A stretch of DNA of 64,000 bases from Streptomyces sp. NBC_00299 (lineage in GTDB: Bacteria; Actinomycetota; Actinomycetes; Streptomycetales; Streptomycetaceae), in contig NZ_CP108040.1 in the NCBI RefSeq assembly GCF_036173045.1, positions 62,001 to 126,000 on the forward strand, read 5' to 3'. Made by a program: the position numbers and the translations under genes. The notes under the pieces are model-generated. The model ran no database searches and was not told where the DNA came from. It saw only the letters and a list, made by a program, of their open reading frames with translations. Shown in pieces: positions 47,261-57,552 of this stretch (positions are counted from its first letter, which is position 1; every line of letters starts with the position of its first letter).

Positions 47261-49900
47261 ATGAGAAAACCAAGGCCAGCCAGGCTGGCGGCGGCGCTCG
47301 CCACGACGACAGCGCTGACGGTGGGTACGATCTCGGCGGCCACCTTTGCCGAGGGATCCCCTCGCGTTCCGACCCCGGAGTCCGTGATCGGCTGGGAGCC
47401 GTGCGCCGACTACAAGCTGGCGACCTCCGAGCAGCTCACCGAGTACTACCGCAAACTGGACGACGCCAGCGACCGCATCAAGGTCGTCGACATCGGGAAG
47501 TCCAGCAAGGGACGCCCCATGATCATGGCGCTCATCTCCTCGGCGGACAACCTCAAACCGAAGAACCTCCAGCGGTTCAAGGACATCTCCCGCCGCCTGG
47601 CCACCGATGGCAACTTGTCCAAGACCGAGGCCAACAAGCTCGCCGAGAAGGGCAAGTCGGTCGCCTGGGTCGACTTCGGCCTCCACTCCGTCGAGGTCGC
47701 CGGTCACCAGGCGGGCCCGCTATTCACGCATCGGCTGGTCACCGGCGAGTCGGAGGAGATGCGGCGCATCCGCGACGATGTCATCACGATCGTCATGCCC
47801 AACATGAACCCGGACGGCACCACCATGGTCGCCGACTGGTACAGAAAGCAGCTCGGCACGAAGTTCGAACACACGAACCCCCCGGAGCTATACAACAAGT
47901 ACGGCGGCCATGACAACAACCGCGACTGGTACATGTACAACCTGCCGGAGACGCGGAACATCGGACGCCAGCTCTACCACGAGTGGTTCCCCCAGCTGGT
48001 CCACAACGTCCACCAGCATGCCGACTTCCCCTCCCGGATCACCGTCCCGCCGTTCAAGGATCCGGTCAATCCCGCAATCCAGCCGGAGGTCGTGCGCGGG
48101 GTCAACTTGGTGGGCGACGCGATGGGCCGTCGGCTCGAGGCCGAGGGCAAGGTCGGCGCCCTCTCCGCCAACACCTACGACATGTGGTGGAACGGCGGCA
48201 TGCGTTCCGCGCCGTATTACCACAACATGGTCGGTATCCTCACCGAGACCGCGCACGCCTGGCCGTCGCCGGCGACGTACGATCCGAAGGACTTCCCGAA
48301 GACCTTCGCCAACGGCGAGTCGACGAAGACCCCTTCGATCTTCTACCCCAGCCCGTGGAAGGGCGGCAAGTGGAACCTTCGGCAAAGCTGCGAGTACATC
48401 TCCACCGCGTCCATGGCGATGGTGGACGAGGCATCGCAGAAGCGTGCTGACTGGCTGCGCGGCATGCACCGGATGGGGCAGCAGGCGGTCAAGGCCGGCG
48501 CGAACGAGACGTACGTCGTCCCCGCCGACCAGGTCGACCTCCCCACCGCCGTCAAGATGGTGAACGTCCTGCGCAGGGGCGGCGTCGAGGTGGAGCGGGC
48601 CACAAAGAGCTTCACGGCCGGCGAGCGGACTTACCCGGCCGGCAGCTTCCTGATCCGGGGCGCGCAGACCTTCCGGCCGTACCTGGACGACCTGCTTAAC
48701 CCGCAGCAATACCCCGACCGCAGGCAGTACCCGGACGGGCCGCCCGACCCCCCGTACGACATCACCGGCTGGACGCTTCCCATGCAGATGGGCGTCACGG
48801 TCGACAAGTACCAAACCCGGATCAACGCTGCCACCAAGCCCGTCGACCAGGCCGCGGTGCGGGCGGGATCGGTCAGTGACAAGGCGGTCCTTGCCCTCGA
48901 CCCGCGGGTCAACAACTCCGTCCTCGCGGTGAACCGGCTCCTGGCCGCAGGTGCGACAGTCTCGCGCAGCACCGCGTCGGTAACCACCAACGCCGGAAAG
49001 TGGCCGGCCGGCACGTTCCTGGTGCCCGCCAAGGGCGACGTTCGCAAGAAGGCAGCCGCCCAGGCCCGACAGCTGGGGCTGAACTTGGCCGGCGTGGACA
49101 AGGTGCCGGACAGCGCGCGCAAGCTGACCGCCCCACGGGTCGGACTGTACTACCCGTGGGGCGGCGCCTTGAGCGAGGAGGAGCAGGCCCGAGGCGCGGC
49201 GACCGTCGGCGGCGGCAGCAGGGACGAAGGCTGGACCCGCTACACCCTCGAGAAGTTCGGGTTCAACCAGGACAAGCTCACCGACCAGAAGGTCCGGGCC
49301 GGCAACCTCAAGAAGAACTATGACGTCATCGTCCTGCCCGACGCCTCATACGCCGCGCTGCGTGACGGGCAGAAGCCCGGCTCCATGCCCGAGGAGTACA
49401 CCGGCGGCATGACCGAGGAAGGCGTCGCCCACCTCAAGGAGTTCGTCAAGCAAGGCGGAACTCTGGTCACTTTCAACAACGCCGAAGAGCTGGCCCGCAA
49501 GGGCCTTGGCGTTCCCGTCAAGGATGTCACCGAAGGGAAGAAGGAGACCGAGTTCTTCGCCCCAGGCACCCTGCTGAACATGCAGTTCGACGCCAACCAG
49601 CCGATCGCTTGGGGCATGCCTGAGAAGGGGGTCGGGTTCTTCTCCTACAGCCCCGCCTTCGAGGTGGCCGCAGGCGCCGACTCGGTGCAGAACGTCGCCC
49701 GCTACCCGAGTGAGAAGGCACTGGCCAGCGGCTGGATCCTCGGTGAGCAAACCCTGCACAACCGCTCCGCCGCCGTCGACGCGAAGATCGGCGACGGTCA
49801 TGCCGTGCTCCTCGGATTCCGCCCGCAGAACCGGTCCCAGACCCACGGCACATTCAAGCTTCTGTTCAACGCCCTCTACCTCGGAAGCATGAGCAAGTAG
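47261..49900 (+). CDS. Secreted M14-type zinc carboxypeptidase family protein
   Basis: 879 residues from an ATG after GGAGACGAG. Signal peptide RPARLAAALATTTALTVGTI. The peptidase M14 domain starts near residue 45: IKVVDIGKSSKGRPMIMALI, then VDFGLHSVEVAGHQAG, with HxxE zinc ligands in a variant setting, NMNPDGTTMVAD, and NNRDWYMYNLPETR. The third zinc His may lie in QLVHNVHQHADF. About 450 C-terminal residues contain a Gly/Asn-rich part and a glutamine-amidotransferase-like beta region (TLVTFNNAEELARKGL). Exported; likely degrades peptides or cell-wall material. Confidence 0.85.
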   Translation: MRKPRPARLAAALATTTALTVGTISAATFAEGSPRVPTPESVIGWEPCADYKLATSEQLTEYYRKLDDASDRIKVVDIGKSSKGRPMIMALISSADNLKPKNLQRFKDISRRLATDGNLSKTEANKLAEKGKSVAWVDFGLHSVEVAGHQAGPLFTHRLVTGESEEMRRIRDDVITIVMPNMNPDGTTMVADWYRKQLGTKFEHTNPPELYNKYGGHDNNRDWYMYNLPETRNIGRQLYHEWFPQLVHNVHQHADFPSRITVPPFKDPVNPAIQPEVVRGVNLVGDAMGRRLEAEGKVGALSANTYDMWWNGGMRSAPYYHNMVGILTETAHAWPSPATYDPKDFPKTFANGESTKTPSIFYPSPWKGGKWNLRQSCEYISTASMAMVDEASQKRADWLRGMHRMGQQAVKAGANETYVVPADQVDLPTAVKMVNVLRRGGVEVERATKSFTAGERTYPAGSFLIRGAQTFRPYLDDLLNPQQYPDRRQYPDGPPDPPYDITGWTLPMQMGVTVDKYQTRINAATKPVDQAAVRAGSVSDKAVLALDPRVNNSVLAVNRLLAAGATVSRSTASVTTNAGKWPAGTFLVPAKGDVRKKAAAQARQLGLNLAGVDKVPDSARKLTAPRVGLYYPWGGALSEEEQARGAATVGGGSRDEGWTRYTLEKFGFNQDKLTDQKVRAGNLKKNYDVIVLPDASYAALRDGQKPGSMPEEYTGGMTEEGVAHLKEFVKQGGTLVTFNNAEELARKGLGVPVKDVTEGKKETEFFAPGTLLNMQFDANQPIAWGMPEKGVGFFSYSPAFEVAAGADSVQNVARYPSEKALASGWILGEQTLHNRSAAVDAKIGDGHAVLLGFRPQNRSQTHGTFKLLFNALYLGSMSK

Positions 49901-49905
49901 AAGAT

Positions 49906-49953
49906 CTCGAGCTAGCTCGAGTTCCGGCCCCGCCGCCCGTGCGGCGGGGCCGG
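49906..49953. terminator. Palindrome plus strong terminator hairpin
   Basis: CTCGAGCTAGCTCGAG at 49906-49921 is a perfect palindrome. It is followed by CCGGCCCCGCCGC, loop ccgt, GCGGCGGGGCCGG at 49924-49953, a 13-bp perfect stem right after the peptidase gene. Confidence 0.8.
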
Positions 49954-49954
49954 T

Positions 49955-50348
49955 CTAGCTTTCCCTCGCTGGCAGGATCGGACCGCCGGTCGGCAGTGCC
50001 CTCCTGGAGCCACTGCCATAGGCAGCCTCGAACAGGCGCCAGGTAAACCCCAAGACCATAAGGCGGGCCCAGGCCCGCCTCTGCGGAAGCACTAACGGGT
50101 TGGACGTGTCCAGGAGCCTCAGAAAGTCCGTCCCTGGCAGCGTGCGCCCACCTTGGGCGAGTACCGGCGGTGTGTAAGACCCACGAGGGCAGGACGGTGC
50201 GAAAGGCCCTCGCCTGTGTCCGACTACCTCTAGATCTCCGCAGGTCCGCCTGTCCCGGGGGCTTGGCGGAAGAGGCTCCCCGCCTCCCGCACACATGTCA
50301 GTCCTCGTACTCCTGCACGCATCAGTACGTCGATCACGGAGGTCCGCT
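49955..50348. other. Intergenic region before the amidase operon
   Basis: No supported gene. It should hold the promoter of the operon starting at 50349, but I cannot assign the boxes. Confidence 0.4.
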
Positions 50349-50639
50349 ATGAGTGAGCCACAACCACCCACGAAGGATCAGCTCGACGCGTACATACGGA
50401 CTAGACTGGTTCTGGCCGGTTTCGATCTGGCGCTCCTTTCGGAGCTGCCGGACCCGGACAGCGGGGCGCCCACCCGGAGTCAGGTACTCGCCTCACTGCG
50501 ATCGTTCGTCGACTCCACGCCCGGGGCCATGTCCCAATGGTCCCCGGCTGGACAAAAACCCGAGTACGCGCAGCAGGCTTCGGCGCCGCTGCTGTACCCG
50601 TCGATCATGGAGGCGTGGACCGAGACGGCGGGCGAGTGA
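50349..50639 (+). CDS. Small helper-like protein coupled to an amidase
   Basis: 96 residues from an ATG after GGAGG (MSEPQPPTKDQLDAYIRTRL). It is helical with a Pro-rich end: LVLAGFDLALLSELPDPDSG, QVLASLRSFVDSTPGAMSQW. The stop overlaps the amidase start (ATGA). Small helical partners such as GatC or the AtzG/DUF4089 type assist amidase-signature enzymes, and this could be one by size and position. No direct family match is visible. Confidence 0.65.
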   Translation: MSEPQPPTKDQLDAYIRTRLVLAGFDLALLSELPDPDSGAPTRSQVLASLRSFVDSTPGAMSQWSPAGQKPEYAQQASAPLLYPSIMEAWTETAGE

Positions 50640-52258
50640 TGAGTCGGACTGTCAACAGGCGCGTCTTCCTTGCGAGTTCCGCTGCCGCCGTGGCGAGCAG
50701 CGTCATGAGTCCCGCCGCGGTTCAGGTGCATGCGGCTACGGCCCAAGTGTCTTTGGCACAGACAAGCCCAGCAGCGCCGTCCCCCGTCGGCATCGACGCC
50801 CGCGACATCCATGTCGACGTGCGACAGGCCGCGCTGGACGACCCGTCCGAAGCGACACTCGCCGAGGCAGTCGTGCTCATGAGGCGTCGCAGGCTGTCGG
50901 CCACCGACCTTGTGCAGGCGTATCTGGAACGGATCGAGAGGTACGACTCGACGTATCAGGCGTACGCGGAGGTTACCGGCGATGCCGCACTGGCGGCGGC
51001 GCGCAGTGCCGACCGCGGCGAGGGGCCGGGCGGTGTCCTGAACGGCATTCCGCTGTGCATCAAGGACAACTACTTCACGCGCGGTGTGCCGACCCGCTGC
51101 AACTCGTACATCTTCGAGGACTTCGTGCCGGACGAAGACGCCACTGTCGTGGCCCGGCTCACTGCGGCGGGCGGGATCGTGCTGGGAAAGGGCCAGATGG
51201 GGCCGCTCGCTACAACAAGGGCGACGAAGCCGAACGGCACGCTCACCACCGTCAACGCCTGGACCCCGGACGACCCTGCGGTCGACCCGGGCGGCTCATC
51301 GACCGGTCCCGCGTGCGCAGTGGCCGCCCGCCTGGCATCGTCGTCCATCGGTACGCAGACCGGCGGCTCCATCGTCCTGCCCTCCAACCAGCAGAACCTG
51401 ACCGGTCTGAAGCCCACCATGGGACGCGTCTCGCTGCACGGCGTAATACCGCTGTCCTTCACGCGAGACCACGCGGGCCCACTGGCCCGGGACGCCATAG
51501 ACGCGGCGATCATGCTGCAGGTCATGGCAGGACCAGACGCTCGAGACCCGCGCACCCTCGGGTTGCCGAATGTGCCCGACCTCGTCCAGGCCGCGACCCC
51601 CGTCGTTTCACGCCACGGGGCGGTGCGCATGCGCCAGGCCACCCGGATCGGCATACCCGCAGACTTCCTGACCGACCGGAAGGAACTGCGCACCGCATTC
51701 CTGAACACACTGGACGCGATCCCGGGCGTGACTCTCGTGGACGTCACCTATCCGGCGGACTGGGCACTGCTGACCGGTACCTTCAACGCCGCCCGGCTGG
51801 CCGAGCGTACGGAACCCTTCCGGCACTGGCTACGCTCCGACCCTGCGAAGTTCGGAGTGTCGCTGCTGAGCTGGCTGCAAGGCCTGATGCTCTCCGGCGA
51901 CGAGTGGATCACTGCACAGCGCGCCAAGAGCCACCTGCTGCGCGAGGTTCTCAACGGCATCTTCGGCGACGACGGTTGCGACGTACTGCTGCAGACCGAA
52001 CCCGTCCCGTTCGACATCCTGGGCCTTCCCGAATTCGGATTCCCGATCGGCTTCGACGACGACGGCGTGCCCGTCGGTGTGATCCTGGGCGGCCAGCCGT
52101 ACGAGGAGGATCGCCTGCTCGAAGTCGCAACCGCCTACCAGGCACTCACGGACTGGCACACCCGGCGCCCGTCCGACCCGGTGGAGACTGCCCGCCTGAG
52201 GTCAGCGACTGAGCGTCTCCGGCTTTCGGCGAAGGAGGCGGCGGCGGCTTCGGCTTGA
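50639..52258 (+). CDS. Tat-exported amidase-signature hydrolase
   Basis: 539 residues. A Tat-like signal (TVNRRVFLASSAAAVASSVM) is followed by the amidase domain. Catalytic Lys in GIPLCIKDNYFTRGVPT; Ser-rich loop PGGSSTGPACAVAARLASSS; nucleophilic Ser in IGTQTGGSIVLPS. So the Ser-cis-Ser-Lys triad appears complete, although SSTGP replaces the usual SSGGS. It hydrolyses an amide bond; the substrate cannot be told. Because the small partner lacks a signal, co-export through Tat as a complex is possible. Confidence 0.88.
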   Translation: MSRTVNRRVFLASSAAAVASSVMSPAAVQVHAATAQVSLAQTSPAAPSPVGIDARDIHVDVRQAALDDPSEATLAEAVVLMRRRRLSATDLVQAYLERIERYDSTYQAYAEVTGDAALAAARSADRGEGPGGVLNGIPLCIKDNYFTRGVPTRCNSYIFEDFVPDEDATVVARLTAAGGIVLGKGQMGPLATTRATKPNGTLTTVNAWTPDDPAVDPGGSSTGPACAVAARLASSSIGTQTGGSIVLPSNQQNLTGLKPTMGRVSLHGVIPLSFTRDHAGPLARDAIDAAIMLQVMAGPDARDPRTLGLPNVPDLVQAATPVVSRHGAVRMRQATRIGIPADFLTDRKELRTAFLNTLDAIPGVTLVDVTYPADWALLTGTFNAARLAERTEPFRHWLRSDPAKFGVSLLSWLQGLMLSGDEWITAQRAKSHLLREVLNGIFGDDGCDVLLQTEPVPFDILGLPEFGFPIGFDDDGVPVGVILGGQPYEEDRLLEVATAYQALTDWHTRRPSDPVETARLRSATERLRLSAKEAAAASA

Positions 52259-52319
52259 CCCCGGGCTCTGGGGACGGTCCTAGCCGCGGCAGGGGCATCT
52301 CGGACTCTCCTAACCATGT

Positions 52320-52350
52320 CCTCGGCCCGCTGTCGCAGCGGGCCGAGGAT
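52320..52350. terminator. Perfect 13-bp stem terminator after the amidase
   Basis: TCCTCGGCCCGCT, loop gtcgc, AGCGGGCCGAGGA, 62 bp after the amidase stop. Confidence 0.8.
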
Positions 52351-52943
52351 ACAGCCATCGCGCCGGCACATGCATCCAGCTCTGCGGCAGTGTCCGACGC
52401 CCATACGGGAAGCTGTTCGTGTGAGCCGGTCACCAACTTCCTCGGGACGGACCCTTCTTCCGTCCCCTCAGAGCGGCACCCTGAGGTCCTTCACGACGGG
52501 GAGCGCCGGCCTCGTCCGCACAGGCAACTACGAGGCCGAGCTGCTCCGCGACGAACCGGATTATGTGCCGGGGTCCGGCCAGGGGACGCTCGAGCGTCCG
52601 CATCGTTGCCGGGCGGCGCTTGGCCACGCCAACTCCAGACCCACCCTGGTGCTCAGGCGACAAAGGCTGTGCCAGCTCGTGGAGCGACAGCTCCGCTGAC
52701 CAACCGCTCGTAGCGGCCTCTTGTTCAGCAGACAAGTACTCGCCAGGCACGCCGAGGAACGTAGGCCCATTGACCAGACAGAAAGCGGCACGTCACTCAA
52801 CCGGAACGCTACCGCCACCGATTGGCCGGGTGACGAGAGAGCCGGGCAACCGCAGGGACGGGGCCTCCTCAGTCAGAACTGAACCCGGTGGCCGTCTGAG
52901 CGTCTCAAGCACGCGAGTAGGTTCTTGCTGCGTCGCTGAGATG
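52351..52943. other. No intact gene
   Basis: One plus-strand frame at about 52495-52698 (LVRTGNYEAELLRDEPDYVP) has some natural composition and may be a gene fragment, but it has no good start. The rest shows nothing recognisable. Confidence 0.4.
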
Positions 52944-54086
52944 TCAGCCAAGACCCTCTGGCCAGCCCTTGGCGATCATCTTCCTGGCCTTCTCCAACTG
53001 CTTGTCCGTGGGGAACTGCGGCGTGCCCTCAACCGCCGGCATTCGCGCGGCGGCGGCTTTGTCGAGGGTGCCATCCTCCTCCATCACCTGCATAAGCACC
53101 GGGCGAGCATATCCGTTGAGCCGGATGTTCTGACCCTCGGGGCTGAAAACCCACTCCATCCACAGCCGTGCGGCTGCCGGATGTGGAGCATGCTTGTTGA
53201 CCGTAAATGCGTAGTACTGAGCGAAACTACCGTCAAACGGAATCGAAACCTTCCACTCTACGCCCTTACTCCTCATCTTGTCGGCGTAGTCGAGATTATA
53301 GAAGTCGTGGTCGATAAGGATGGGGATCTTACCGTCGTTTATAGTAGTTTCGGATCTCGGGCCGGAGTAAAGATTGCCCAGACTCTTCAGTTTGACGAAG
53401 AACTCGATTCCGGGCCCGACGTCGTCAAACGATCCACCGTTCGCAAGGGCTGCCGCATACACTGCGGGGATTGCAGAACTATTCTTGATGGGGTCACTTT
53501 CGATCGCCACCATGCCCTTGTACTGGGGTTTGAGCAGGTCAGCGAAGGTTCGGGGACACTGCTTGACGCGGCCGGCGTCGCAGCCGATGGAGGTGTAACC
53601 GCCGTAGTTATTGGTCCAGCGGGCCTGCGGGTCCTTCTGGTTGGCGGGGATCGCGTCGTAAGCGGCGACCTTGTACGGAGCGAGCAGGTTCTGCTGGGCT
53701 GCTGCGCGCGGGTATGTGTCACCGAAGGCGATGACGTCGGGGGCGTGCGCCTGCCCTTTGCGGCTGTTCTTCAGCGCGTCGAACTTGTCCTGGGTCGACG
53801 TGGTCGACGGCTTCTCATTTCTGACCGTGATCCCGTACTGCCTCTCGAAACCGTCGATCAGGGCGCCGTATCCTGCCCATTCGCGGGCTATTCCCAACGC
53901 GTTGAGCGTACCCTCGCGCTTCGCTGCTGCGATCAGCGCATCCATGCCGCCGGCGTCGTTGGCGGAGGTGGCCATCGATGGCTTTTGGGGCGTGGCGGTG
54001 GGGCCGGCACCGCAGCTGCTAAGGGCCGCTGCCGCTAGGGCGAAGCAGCTGGCGGCGGCGATTGCTCGGATACGAGGTGAAGTCAC
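52944..54086 (-). CDS. Solute-binding lipoprotein of an ABC transporter
   Basis: 380 residues. The signal AAASCFALAAAALSSCGAGP has a lipobox (LSSC). The mature part is a type 1/2 periplasmic-binding fold of the iron/polyamine group: LIAAAKREGTLNALGIAREW, KFDALKNSRKGQAHAPDVIA, TFADLLKPQYKGMVAIESDP, ILIDHDFYNLDYADKMR and RLWMEWVFSPEGQNIRLNGY. No permease or ATPase gene is next to it in this window, so it is either an orphan or served by a distant transporter. Some codons are unusually AT-rich near 53280-53360. Confidence 0.88.
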   Translation of the reverse strand: MTSPRIRAIAAASCFALAAAALSSCGAGPTATPQKPSMATSANDAGGMDALIAAAKREGTLNALGIAREWAGYGALIDGFERQYGITVRNEKPSTTSTQDKFDALKNSRKGQAHAPDVIAFGDTYPRAAAQQNLLAPYKVAAYDAIPANQKDPQARWTNNYGGYTSIGCDAGRVKQCPRTFADLLKPQYKGMVAIESDPIKNSSAIPAVYAAALANGGSFDDVGPGIEFFVKLKSLGNLYSGPRSETTINDGKIPILIDHDFYNLDYADKMRSKGVEWKVSIPFDGSFAQYYAFTVNKHAPHPAAARLWMEWVFSPEGQNIRLNGYARPVLMQVMEEDGTLDKAAAARMPAVEGTPQFPTDKQLEKARKMIAKGWPEGLG

Positions 54087-54484
54087 GAGCGTTCCAGGAG
54101 GGGCGAGGGATGGGACGGGTGACGAACGGCCCGTACGGTCTGTCCTTGGCGCACGGAATGTATGCAGATGACAGCGCCTACAATAACTCGGTACGCACTG
54201 TCACGGACAGGCTGCCTGCGGAAGAATTAGTGCTGCACTCCGCGGGCGATGTTCAACGATAAGTTGAAAAGCATGCCGTCGGAAATATGCTCTCGGTCGA
54301 GAATTACAGTCGCAATGGCAAGCACAACCGGGCGGATAGCAGCACCCCCGCGATACGCCAGCGCGCACCTGCGCCATGCAAGGCTTCCCTTCCACTAGCT
54401 GATCCCAGGTACTCGACTACCAGCCGGACGGCCTGGTCGGCCTGGTGAGCTCCCGGAGCGGCACTGCTGTGGCCTCCTGACGGA
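54087..54484. other. Intergenic region with promoter of the lipoprotein gene
   Basis: Contains lower-GC DNA (ataactcggtacgcactgtc, gttcaacgataagttgaaaa) that could hold the promoter of the minus-strand lipoprotein gene. No gene is supported. Confidence 0.4.
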
Positions 54485-57160
54485 TCAGATCTCGGTGTCG
54501 TCCCAGGCATCGAGGAGGGCCTCCTCAGAGGCTTCTTCGGCCGAACCAGCGCCGTCGTGGATGGCTTGCTCGGTCCAGATGATCTTTCCGGTGGGCGGGT
54601 AGCGGGTGCCCCATCGCTGGGCGAATTGGGCGACGAGGAAGAGTCCGCGGCCGCCCTCGTCTGTGGTCTTCGCTCGGCGTAGGCGAGGAGAGGTGCTGCT
54701 GCCGTCGGAGACCTCGCAGATCAGGGTGCGGTCGTGCAGCAGTCGGACGGTGATGGGCTCGGTGCCGTAGCGGATGGCGTTGGTGATCAGTTCGCTGAGG
54801 ATGAGCTCGGTGGTGAAGGCGATGTGCTCCAGGCCCCACTCGGCCAGCCGGGCGGCACAAGCGTTGCGGACCGGGGCTACCGCCGCCGGATCGCGAGGCA
54901 CGGTCCATTCGGCGACCTGCGCTGGGTCCAGTCGGCGGGTTCGAGCTACCAGCAGTGCGACGTCGTCATTGGGGCGGGCGGGCAGCATGGCCTCGATTAC
55001 GGTGGCGCAGGTGGCCTCGGGGGCGCGGTCCGATCCGGCCAGTGCGCTGTGCAGCGCCTCTAGGCCGGTGTCCAGGTCGCGGTGGCGGTCCTCGATCAGG
55101 CCGTCGGTGTAGAGCACCAGCCGGGAGCTCTCTGGGAGGGTCAGCTCGGCGCTCTCGACGGGCTGACCGGCGCCGAGGCCCAGCGGTGGGGAGATGGGCA
55201 GCTCGGGTGAGAGTACGGTCCCGTCCGGAAGGACCACTGCCGGCCCCGGATGGCCTGCGGTGGCGGCGGCCACGCGCCCGGAAACGGGATCGTAGATGGC
55301 GTACAAGCAGGTAGCCCCGGTGATTCCCAGACTGTCGTCCTCCGCGCGCTGCTCGGTGTCGATGTGGTCCACCAGTTCGTCAAGACGGGCCAGTAGTTCG
55401 TCGGGAGGCAGGTCCAGGGCCGAGAAGTTGTATACGGCGGTGCGCAGACGGCCCATGGTGGCCGCGGCGTGTAGGCCGTGGCCGACGACGTCGCCGACGA
55501 CCAGCGCCACTCGGGTGCCGGGCAGCGGGATGACGTCGAACCAGTCCCCGCCTACGCCCGCCGTTGCTGGCAGGTAGCGGTAGGCCACCTCGAGGGCTGT
55601 CTGTTCCGGCAGTCCACGGGGAAGCAGGCTGCGCTGGAGCGTGACGGCCATGGTGTGTTCGCGGGTGTAGCGGCGGGCGTTGTCGATCGCCACGGCAGCC
55701 CGGGCTGCCAGTTCCTCGGCGAAGGACACGTCCTCGTCGTCGAACGGCGGGGAGGTGTCCGATCGCCAGAAGTCGGCCACGCCCAGCAGCACACCGCGGG
55801 CCCGCAGGGGGACCACCAGTAGGGAGTGGATGCCGTAATCCAGAACGCGTTCAGCACGTTCTGGGTCCTGGGCCCGCCAGCCCTCGGCCGCGTTCAGGTC
55901 CGTCTCGAGGACCGCGCGGCCGCTGGAGATCGCAGCGGCGACGGGGTTGGTGACAGCAAACTGGATCAGTTCCCCGACCGGGTAGAGAGGATGGTCCGCC
56001 TCCACTCCGGCGACGGCGGTGCGGCGCATCTCGGTGCTTACCCCGGGCGGCTCATCGCCGCGCAGGACCGGCTCCAGCAGCTCGACGGTGACGATGTCGG
56101 CGAACCGGGGGACCGCGACGTGCGCCAGTTCGTCGGCGGTGCGTGTCACATCCAGAGTGGTTCCGATCCGCACGCCGGCGTCGTAGAGCAGCTTCAGCCT
56201 CTCGCGGGCTCTCTCGGCTCTGACGGAAAGAGCTTGCAGCTCGGTGGTGTCCCTCAGTGTCACCACGCTGCTGGCAGGTCCGTAGGGGGCGGTGGGTCTC
56301 TTGTTGACTGCGAGGAGACGGTCGGTAGTCAGATAAACCTCGTCGGTGGCCATGCGATTCGAGGCCAGCAGCTCGGCAAGGTCGTCCTCCAACCCCAGCT
56401 CAATGACGTGGTGGTGCTCCGCGTCCGGCGGCAGGTCCAGCAGCCGCCGTGCCTCGTCGTTTGCCAGAAGCAGACTGCTGCCAGCGTCGATGATCAGCAC
56501 CCCCTCCCGCACAGCGTGCAGGACTGCATCGTGGTGCTCGTACATGCGCGTCATCTCGGCAGGGCCCAGGCCATGCGTCTGTCGCCGCAACCGATGACTG
56601 ACCAGCCCCGCCCCGCCTGCGGCAAGGGCAAGTACCCCAGCAGCGCTTCCGAAAAGCGTCGGCAGCTGCCGGTCCACGGTTTCCTGCACCTCGCGGACCC
56701 TGACCGGTGCCGAGACAATGCCGGCAACCGAGCCGTCAGGAGCCTTGACGGGCACCGCCGAGATCACCGAGAGCCCCAGGGACCCTTCGAAGGTCCTCGT
56801 AAAAGCCTTGCCGCCCGCCGCCTCCGCATAGGGGCCGACGACATGCTTCCCGATCTGACGCCGGTCACTGTCAGCGACGACGATCCCGTCCAGCCCGTAC
56901 ACGAGGACGGCATCAACATCGGCGGCATCCCGGGCCGCCTCAGCACGCGGCTGCAGTACCGCGGTCGGGTCAGGGCTGTTCAGCGCCGTCAGGATCCCGG
57001 GAGAGTCAGCGAACATCTGGGCGGCGACAAGCGTCCGCTGCTGGGCATCGGCCATGCTCTGGCGCCGAGCCTGCACCACGAGAAGCACCAACGCGACAGC
57101 GACGAGCAGTACCACTACCGCCAGCACCAGAAGAAACATTTGGCCCGCGACGCTGCGCAC
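54485..57160 (-). CDS. Sensor-PAS-GAF-SpoIIE phosphatase with HATPase domain
   Basis: About 891 residues from a GTG near 57160 (start uncertain; the frame is open to 57325). Order: membrane helix (QMFLLVLAVVVLLVAVALVL), extracellular cache-like sensor to about residue 160 (GLDGIVVADSDRRQIGKHVV), second helix, PAS (LHAVREGVLIIDAGSSLLLA), GAF (YDAGVRIGTTLDVTRTADEL ... ARAAVAIDNARRYTRE), SpoIIE/PP2C (ATAGVGGDWFDVIPLPGTRV, VVGDVVGHGLHAAATMGRLR, VLYTDGLIEDR), and RsbW-type ATPase (ELILSELITNAIRYG, DEGGRGLFLVAQFAQRWG). It should dephosphorylate an anti-anti-sigma factor and bind it or its partner. Confidence 0.9.
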   Translation of the reverse strand: MRSVAGQMFLLVLAVVVLLVAVALVLLVVQARRQSMADAQQRTLVAAQMFADSPGILTALNSPDPTAVLQPRAEAARDAADVDAVLVYGLDGIVVADSDRRQIGKHVVGPYAEAAGGKAFTRTFEGSLGLSVISAVPVKAPDGSVAGIVSAPVRVREVQETVDRQLPTLFGSAAGVLALAAGGAGLVSHRLRRQTHGLGPAEMTRMYEHHDAVLHAVREGVLIIDAGSSLLLANDEARRLLDLPPDAEHHHVIELGLEDDLAELLASNRMATDEVYLTTDRLLAVNKRPTAPYGPASSVVTLRDTTELQALSVRAERARERLKLLYDAGVRIGTTLDVTRTADELAHVAVPRFADIVTVELLEPVLRGDEPPGVSTEMRRTAVAGVEADHPLYPVGELIQFAVTNPVAAAISSGRAVLETDLNAAEGWRAQDPERAERVLDYGIHSLLVVPLRARGVLLGVADFWRSDTSPPFDDEDVSFAEELAARAAVAIDNARRYTREHTMAVTLQRSLLPRGLPEQTALEVAYRYLPATAGVGGDWFDVIPLPGTRVALVVGDVVGHGLHAAATMGRLRTAVYNFSALDLPPDELLARLDELVDHIDTEQRAEDDSLGITGATCLYAIYDPVSGRVAAATAGHPGPAVVLPDGTVLSPELPISPPLGLGAGQPVESAELTLPESSRLVLYTDGLIEDRHRDLDTGLEALHSALAGSDRAPEATCATVIEAMLPARPNDDVALLVARTRRLDPAQVAEWTVPRDPAAVAPVRNACAARLAEWGLEHIAFTTELILSELITNAIRYGTEPITVRLLHDRTLICEVSDGSSTSPRLRRAKTTDEGGRGLFLVAQFAQRWGTRYPPTGKIIWTEQAIHDGAGSAEEASEEALLDAWDDTEI

Positions 57161-57552
57161 GCCCAGCGAGCGTAGGCGCCGACCGCCTGGCGACCTCCCT
57201 CGAGGGCGTTGCTGCTGATCACGGTGCTGAGGGTGGCCAGATGACAGACGAGCCCGACCTTGAGCATCGCGATCTCTTGCCGAGTGGGGCCGCCTCCGCC
57301 ATGCCCAGCCCAAAACTGCACACATAGCACATTTCTATACGTTGAACTGATATCTGTCGTCCCCCGGCTACCGAGCCCCGGCAACCAGACCGCAGTCAGG
57401 GGAGACCCTGATCGAACGAGAGTTTTATACTCGCGGCGTGGGTTCATGGGTCGCTGACCATTGGGTGGGGGTCATTTCACCGGTGGCGGTAGGGCTCGCC
57501 TTCTCGCAGTCGCATGACCGAGGGCCGAACAGTAAAGCCCACTCGCTCGCTG
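57161..57552. other. Intergenic region between phosphatase and response-regulator genes
   Basis: AT-rich for this genome around 57310-57350 (cacatttctatacgttgaac) and 57415-57435, where promoters probably lie. No gene is supported. Confidence 0.4.
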
